From Gemmatimonadales bacterium (GTDB taxonomy: Bacteria; Gemmatimonadota; Gemmatimonadetes; Longimicrobiales; Gaopeijiaceae): 38,908 bases of DNA. Below, piece after piece: positions 35,979 to 38,908 of this stretch. The notes under the pieces were generated by a model. The model worked only from the letters and a program-made list of their open reading frames with translations, had not been told where the DNA came from and did not search any database. The translations under genes and the position numbers were made by a program. Position 1 is the stretch's first letter, and each line of letters starts with the position of its first letter. The DNA lies in contig REEG01000127.1 in the NCBI GenBank assembly GCA_007695195.1, positions 1 to 38,908 of the forward strand, written 5' to 3'.

Positions 35979-37661
35979 TCAGTGATCGATGGCGGCGCCG
36001 CTGCCCCGGGGATACCGGATCCGTTGCACCAGCTCCTGGATATCCGGGGGCGGCGGCGGTGTGAGGCGCGACACCACGAAGGTGAGGACGAAGCTCAGGA
36101 GCATTCCCACCGTGCCGATTCCCTGCGGCGAGATCCCGAAGAACCAGGGGTCCCAACCGATGCCGATCCCAGGAGCCACCGTGATGATATAGAAGGCGGT
36201 GAAGGTGATCCCCGCCAGCATTCCCGTGATGGCGCCCTCCCGCGTCGTCCGAGGATCAAAGATGCCCAGGACGATGGCGGGAAAGAAGGAGGCGGCGGCA
36301 AGGCCGAAGGCGAAGGCCACCACCTCGCCCACAAAGGCGGGTGGGAACACCCCCAGGATCCCGGCCAGCGCCACGGCGCCCAACATGGCGCCCCTTGCCA
36401 CCAGGAGCTCTTCGCGCTCCGAGGCGTTGGGGCGGACGTAGGTCTTGAAGATGTCGTGGGAAAGCGACGAAGCAATGACCAGGAGGAGTCCCGACGCAGT
36501 GGAGAGGGCGGCGGCGAGACCCCCTGCCACCACGATGGCGATGACCCAGTCCGGGAGGTTGGCGATTTCCGGGTTCGCCAGCACCATGATGTCCGGGTCC
36601 ACGTAGAGTTCGTTGGCGCTGGCTGGATCCCGCATGGCGCCGGGGGCGAAGTCGATGATGCCGTCGGCGTTCTTGTCCTGGAACTCCAGGAGCCCGGTGT
36701 CTTCCCAGGTCCGGAACCACTCCGGACGATCCTCGTAGCGCTCTCCCACCACTGTGTCCAGGAGGTTGAACTTGGCGAAGACCGCCACCGCCGGTGCGGT
36801 GGTGTAGAGAAGGGCGATGAAGAAGAGGGCGAAGACGCCGGTCCAGCGGGCGCCCCGGACCGTGCGGGTGGTATAGAAGCGGATGATGACGTGGGGAAGG
36901 CCCGCTGTTCCGCACATGAGCGCCATGGTGATGAGCATGACGTCAAGGCGAGACAGGTTGGTAAAGGGCGAGGTGTACGCCCCGAAGCCCAGGTCCTCCA
37001 TGACCAGGTTCAGCTGGGTCGCCACCTGAGGGAAGGCCACCTGGGGAAGGGCGCCTCCTGTGAGTTCCAGACTGATCCCCACCGCCGGGATGATGAAGGC
37101 GGTGATGAGGACCGCGTACTGCGCCACCTGGGTGTAGGTGATCCCCTTCATTCCGCCCAGAACGGCGTAGAAGGCCACCATGGTCATTCCCGCTACCACC
37201 CCCCACCCGATGGGGATCTCCAGGAAGCGGGAGAAGACGATACCGGCTCCTCGCATCTGCCCCGCCACGTAGGTGAACGAGACCGCCACGGCGCACACGG
37301 CAGCCACCACCCGGGCGGTGGACGAGTAGTACCGGTCGCCGATGAAGGCCGGGACGGTGAAGCGCCCGAACTTTCTCAGGTATGGCGCCAGGAGGACGGC
37401 CAGGAGCACGTATCCCCCGGTCCACCCCAGGAGGTACATGGCCCCATCAAAGCCCAGAAAGGCGATGAGCCCGGACATGGAGATGAACGAGGCGGCGCTC
37501 ATCCAGTCGCCGGCGGTGGCCATTCCGTTGAAGAAGGGCGGCACCCCCTGGCCCGCCACGTAGAATCCCTTGGTGGTGGACACCCGGGCCCAGAGGGCGA
37601 TACCGACGTACAGCCCGAAGGTGAGGAAGACCGCCAGAAGGATCCAGATCTGAAGTGTCAT
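35979..37661 (-). CDS. sodium:solute symporter, VC_2705/ActP-like subfamily
   Basis: A 560-residue SSS-family inner-membrane symporter with about thirteen membrane segments. Family regions include [37 protein letters not shown] (about 28-64), [20 protein letters not shown] and [18 protein letters not shown]. It resembles the acetate/pyruvate-type VC_2705 subfamily, which works with a DUF4212 small subunit; that subunit is encoded seven bases upstream. Between two membrane segments there is a soluble stretch with an EF-hand-like loop DKNADGIID (329-337). Substrate is probably a small carboxylate, by family inference. Confidence 0.92.
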   Translation of the reverse strand: MTLQIWILLAVFLTFGLYVGIALWARVSTTKGFYVAGQGVPPFFNGMATAGDWMSAASFISMSGLIAFLGFDGAMYLLGWTGGYVLLAVLLAPYLRKFGRFTVPAFIGDRYYSSTARVVAAVCAVAVSFTYVAGQMRGAGIVFSRFLEIPIGWGVVAGMTMVAFYAVLGGMKGITYTQVAQYAVLITAFIIPAVGISLELTGGALPQVAFPQVATQLNLVMEDLGFGAYTSPFTNLSRLDVMLITMALMCGTAGLPHVIIRFYTTRTVRGARWTGVFALFFIALLYTTAPAVAVFAKFNLLDTVVGERYEDRPEWFRTWEDTGLLEFQDKNADGIIDFAPGAMRDPASANELYVDPDIMVLANPEIANLPDWVIAIVVAGGLAAALSTASGLLLVIASSLSHDIFKTYVRPNASEREELLVARGAMLGAVALAGILGVFPPAFVGEVVAFAFGLAAASFFPAIVLGIFDPRTTREGAITGMLAGITFTAFYIITVAPGIGIGWDPWFFGISPQGIGTVGMLLSFVLTFVVSRLTPPPPPDIQELVQRIRYPRGSGAAIDH

Positions 37662-37668
37662 GGCTTCG

Positions 37669-37929
37669 TCACTCCCCCACGTCGAACCGCTGGTCCAGCC
37701 GGTTCATCTGGAGGGCGTAGACCAGGATCAGGATCCAGAAGACATATATGGATCCGTTCTGGGCGATCCAGAATCCCAGGGGGCCGCCCAGGAAGGTGAA
37801 CTGGTTGAGCCACGGCCCCAGCAGGTACGGGATCACGAAGCCGAAGGCGAACCAGATGGAAAGAAGGACCACAATAAGGATGAGGTTCCCCTTCCAGTAG
37901 CCGTCCCGTGCTTTCTGTTCCGGTTCCAT
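37669..37929 (-). CDS. DUF4212 symporter small subunit
   Basis: An 86-residue protein with two membrane segments (about 14-37, NLILIVVLLSIWFAFGFVIPYLLG, and about 53-73, GFWIAQNGSIYVFWILILVYALQ) and the short charged tail MNRLDQRFD. This matches the DUF4212 partner of VC_2705-type sodium symporters. GAGGAGG sits four bases before the ATG. It is the first gene of the long minus-strand run and has a good promoter upstream. Confidence 0.93.
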   Translation of the reverse strand: MEPEQKARDGYWKGNLILIVVLLSIWFAFGFVIPYLLGPWLNQFTFLGGPLGFWIAQNGSIYVFWILILVYALQMNRLDQRFDVGE

Positions 37930-37960
37930 TCCGCCTCCTCAGGGTGGATTTGACGGTCTG

Positions 37961-37990
37961 GTTATAGAGCGTTCGCGGGGGGTGGCGCAA
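37961..37990 (-). promoter_or_regulatory. sigma70-like promoter of the DUF4212-symporter operon
   Basis: On the minus strand TTGCGC (37985-37990) is followed after 18 bases by TATAAC (37961-37966), five of six matches to the -10 consensus. It lies 32 bases before the DUF4212 start. Confidence 0.55.
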
Positions 37991-38027
37991 GACGCTGGCA
38001 GGCGGGGACGTCGCTGCTTCCATCGAC

Positions 38028-38050
38028 AAAAAGCCCAGCCAGGCTCGGGC
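38028..38050 (-). terminator. short intrinsic terminator of the leftward ORF
   Basis: On the minus strand GCCC-GAG...CT-GGGC forms a compact hairpin followed directly by TTTTT (38028-38032). It lies 180 bases past the stop at 38231. Confidence 0.5.
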
Positions 38051-38180
38051 GAAATCATCCGCCGGCGAGAGGATTCGGGAGAAGATCCCGGCGCGATTTG
38101 GACTGCTCGTCATGGCCTGGCCCCCCGGTTATCGCCCTGCCCCGTGTTTCGGACCCTCGGTACTGCCCTCCCTGGTCCCG

Positions 38181-38204
38181 AAATTAGAATCTGGATTCCA
38201 ATTT
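38181..38204. promoter_or_regulatory. 24-bp AT-rich imperfect palindrome
   Basis: AAATTaGAATC / GATTCcAATTT with a 2-base centre and one mismatched pair, in otherwise very GC-rich DNA, 26 bases past the transposase-like stop. It could be an operator or an element end; nothing identifies which. Confidence 0.4.
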
Positions 38205-38230
38205 GGTGCCGGCCGTCAACGGACTCGGCG

Positions 38231-38908
38231 TCACCGGACCCAGCAACGCCGATCCCTGGCTACGGGTCCCTCCGCGGCGCGGACGCTGATCTCGACGAGG
38301 CGCCACGTCAGCGCTGCCCAGCGCTGCTCGCGGAACCGTTGCCACCGGGACGATTGCATCCCGGGCCGTTTCTGCCGGAACCGCTGCGTCGCCGTCGCCC
38401 ACCCGCCCTCGTAGAGTTCGGCGAAGAGCGCCAGATACCCCCGGAGCCACCGGGTCGAGACCCCCCGGTAGCGCCGGAGCCAATGCTTGAGCCCGATGGC
38501 CAGGTCCCGGGCCCGAGTCGCCTCCCGTTTCTGTGCGCCCGAATCCGGCGAATTCGCGAGCGCCCACCCTGGCCTCCGCTGCGGCCTTCGCGGGGACGGC
38601 CGCTCGTGCCGTCGTCCTGATCTCCACCCGTGCCCTTGTCCAGACCTCCATCCGCGTCTTCGGGCCGACCTCAACTCCGGCGGCGCCTGTCCCGTGGCCC
38701 ACCACACCGCCGTCATCCCCACCTCCTCCGCCACCTCTGCCCAGGGGTAGAACCGCCACCCTAGCCACCAGATCTCCGCGCCGGGGGCACACCACCGGGT
38801 CAGGAGCCGTCGAGGCGACGGGACCCGGTCCGCCGGTCCCGGTCGAAAGCGGGTCCAGGCCCGTCCGCTCCTGACCCAGTCCCACAGCGGCAGCGGCGAA
38901 CCCGGCGG
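38231..38908 (-). pseudogene. partial transposase-like ORF, probably degenerate
   Basis: The frame is open from the right edge to a stop at 38231 (225 residues seen; the start is outside). The segment IGLKHWLRRYRGVSTRWLRGYLALFAELYE near the C-terminus resembles the end of IS1595/ISXO2-type transposases. Nearer the edge, WRFYPWAEVAEEVGMTAVWWAT looks like a helix-turn-helix. Between them lies an Arg-rich low-complexity stretch (GWRSGQGHGWRSGRRHE) where the DDE catalytic core should be, so the core is missing or the gene is decayed. High GC keeps other frames open too, which lowers confidence. An internal ATG at 38716 is not a convincing start. Confidence 0.35.

Larger units (their letters stand above)
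37930..38230. other. 301-base non-coding stretch
   Basis: No convincing gene is seen. It holds the promoter of the symporter operon (37961-37990), a terminator for the leftward gene (38028-38050) and an AT-rich palindrome (38181-38204). The rest shows no recognisable signal. Confidence 0.6.

Noticed and set aside
35406-37799. 797-codon open frame on the plus strand, very His/Gly/Glu rich
   Set aside because: Antisense to the symporter and binding-protein genes; its composition is that of a reverse-strand shadow.
38184-38885. 233-codon minus-strand frame overlapping the transposase-like ORF
   Set aside because: Ala/Gly/Arg-rich with no motif; it looks like an out-of-frame shadow.

Overview
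The window is about 39 kb of high-GC bacterial DNA (roughly two thirds G+C by eye), densely packed with genes. The organism is a Gram-negative (diderm) bacterium: there is a TonB-dependent outer-membrane receptor and many lipoproteins and signal peptides. The mix of an Oar-type receptor with an N-terminal carboxypeptidase-regulatory-like domain, choice-of-anchor B and LVIVD propeller proteins, lipoprotein amidohydrolases and a secreted DUF305 protein points to Gemmatimonadota or a close relative. That placement is an inference from gene content, since no rRNA or tRNA is present.

Layout. (1) 1-3423, minus strand: a lysine/diaminopimelate operon, M20 deacylase > lysC > dapB > dapA (dapA cut by the window edge), each junction a 4-base stop/start overlap. 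(2) 3575-5973: katG with its own terminator and a promoter region carrying a palindrome and a 22-bp-spaced direct repeat. (3) 6007-7392: mgtE magnesium transporter/channel. (4) 7569-13095, plus strand: three consecutive genes for exported beta-propeller proteins of three kinds (FG-GAP plus choice-of-anchor B, YVTN-like with a His-rich loop, and a ten-repeat VCBS/FG-GAP lipoprotein). (5) 13070-19241, minus: a PHP-domain lipoprotein, a 61-residue membrane protein bracketed by two look-alike hairpins, a metzincin-like zinc protease with a small partner gene, and an unassigned membrane protein. (6) 19406-22069: a secreted alpha/beta hydrolase and a convergent D-aminoacylase-like lipoprotein. (7) 22232-24902, plus: a DUF305 protein with a 21-histidine stretch followed by an LVIVD propeller protein. 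(8) 25046-37929, minus: a long co-directional run with short gaps, in transcription order DUF4212 small subunit > SSS symporter > sugar-type ABC importer (binding lipoprotein, permease, ATPase) > Tat-exported multicopper oxidase lipoprotein > penicillin-acylase-family hydrolase > TonB-dependent receptor with a C-terminal Spy/LTXXQ-like helical domain. (9) 37930-38908: a non-coding stretch with promoter, terminator and palindrome, then a partial, probably degenerate transposase-like ORF.

How the parts may fit. Most of the window outside the lysine operon encodes the cell envelope: exported propellers, hydrolases that trim acyl-amino acids and amides, transporters, and proteins with metal-binding character (two separate His-rich stretches, a multicopper oxidase, a Spy-like domain on the receptor, KatG against peroxide). 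The most interesting candidates for undescribed biology are the receptor-Spy fusion, the His-rich DUF305/propeller pair together with the three-propeller operon, the metzincin-like protease (HExxHxxNxxH with a Met-turn) and its small partner, and the repeated operator-like sequences upstream of the small membrane protein and katG. A shared metal (copper) handling role is a hypothesis, not something the sequence proves.
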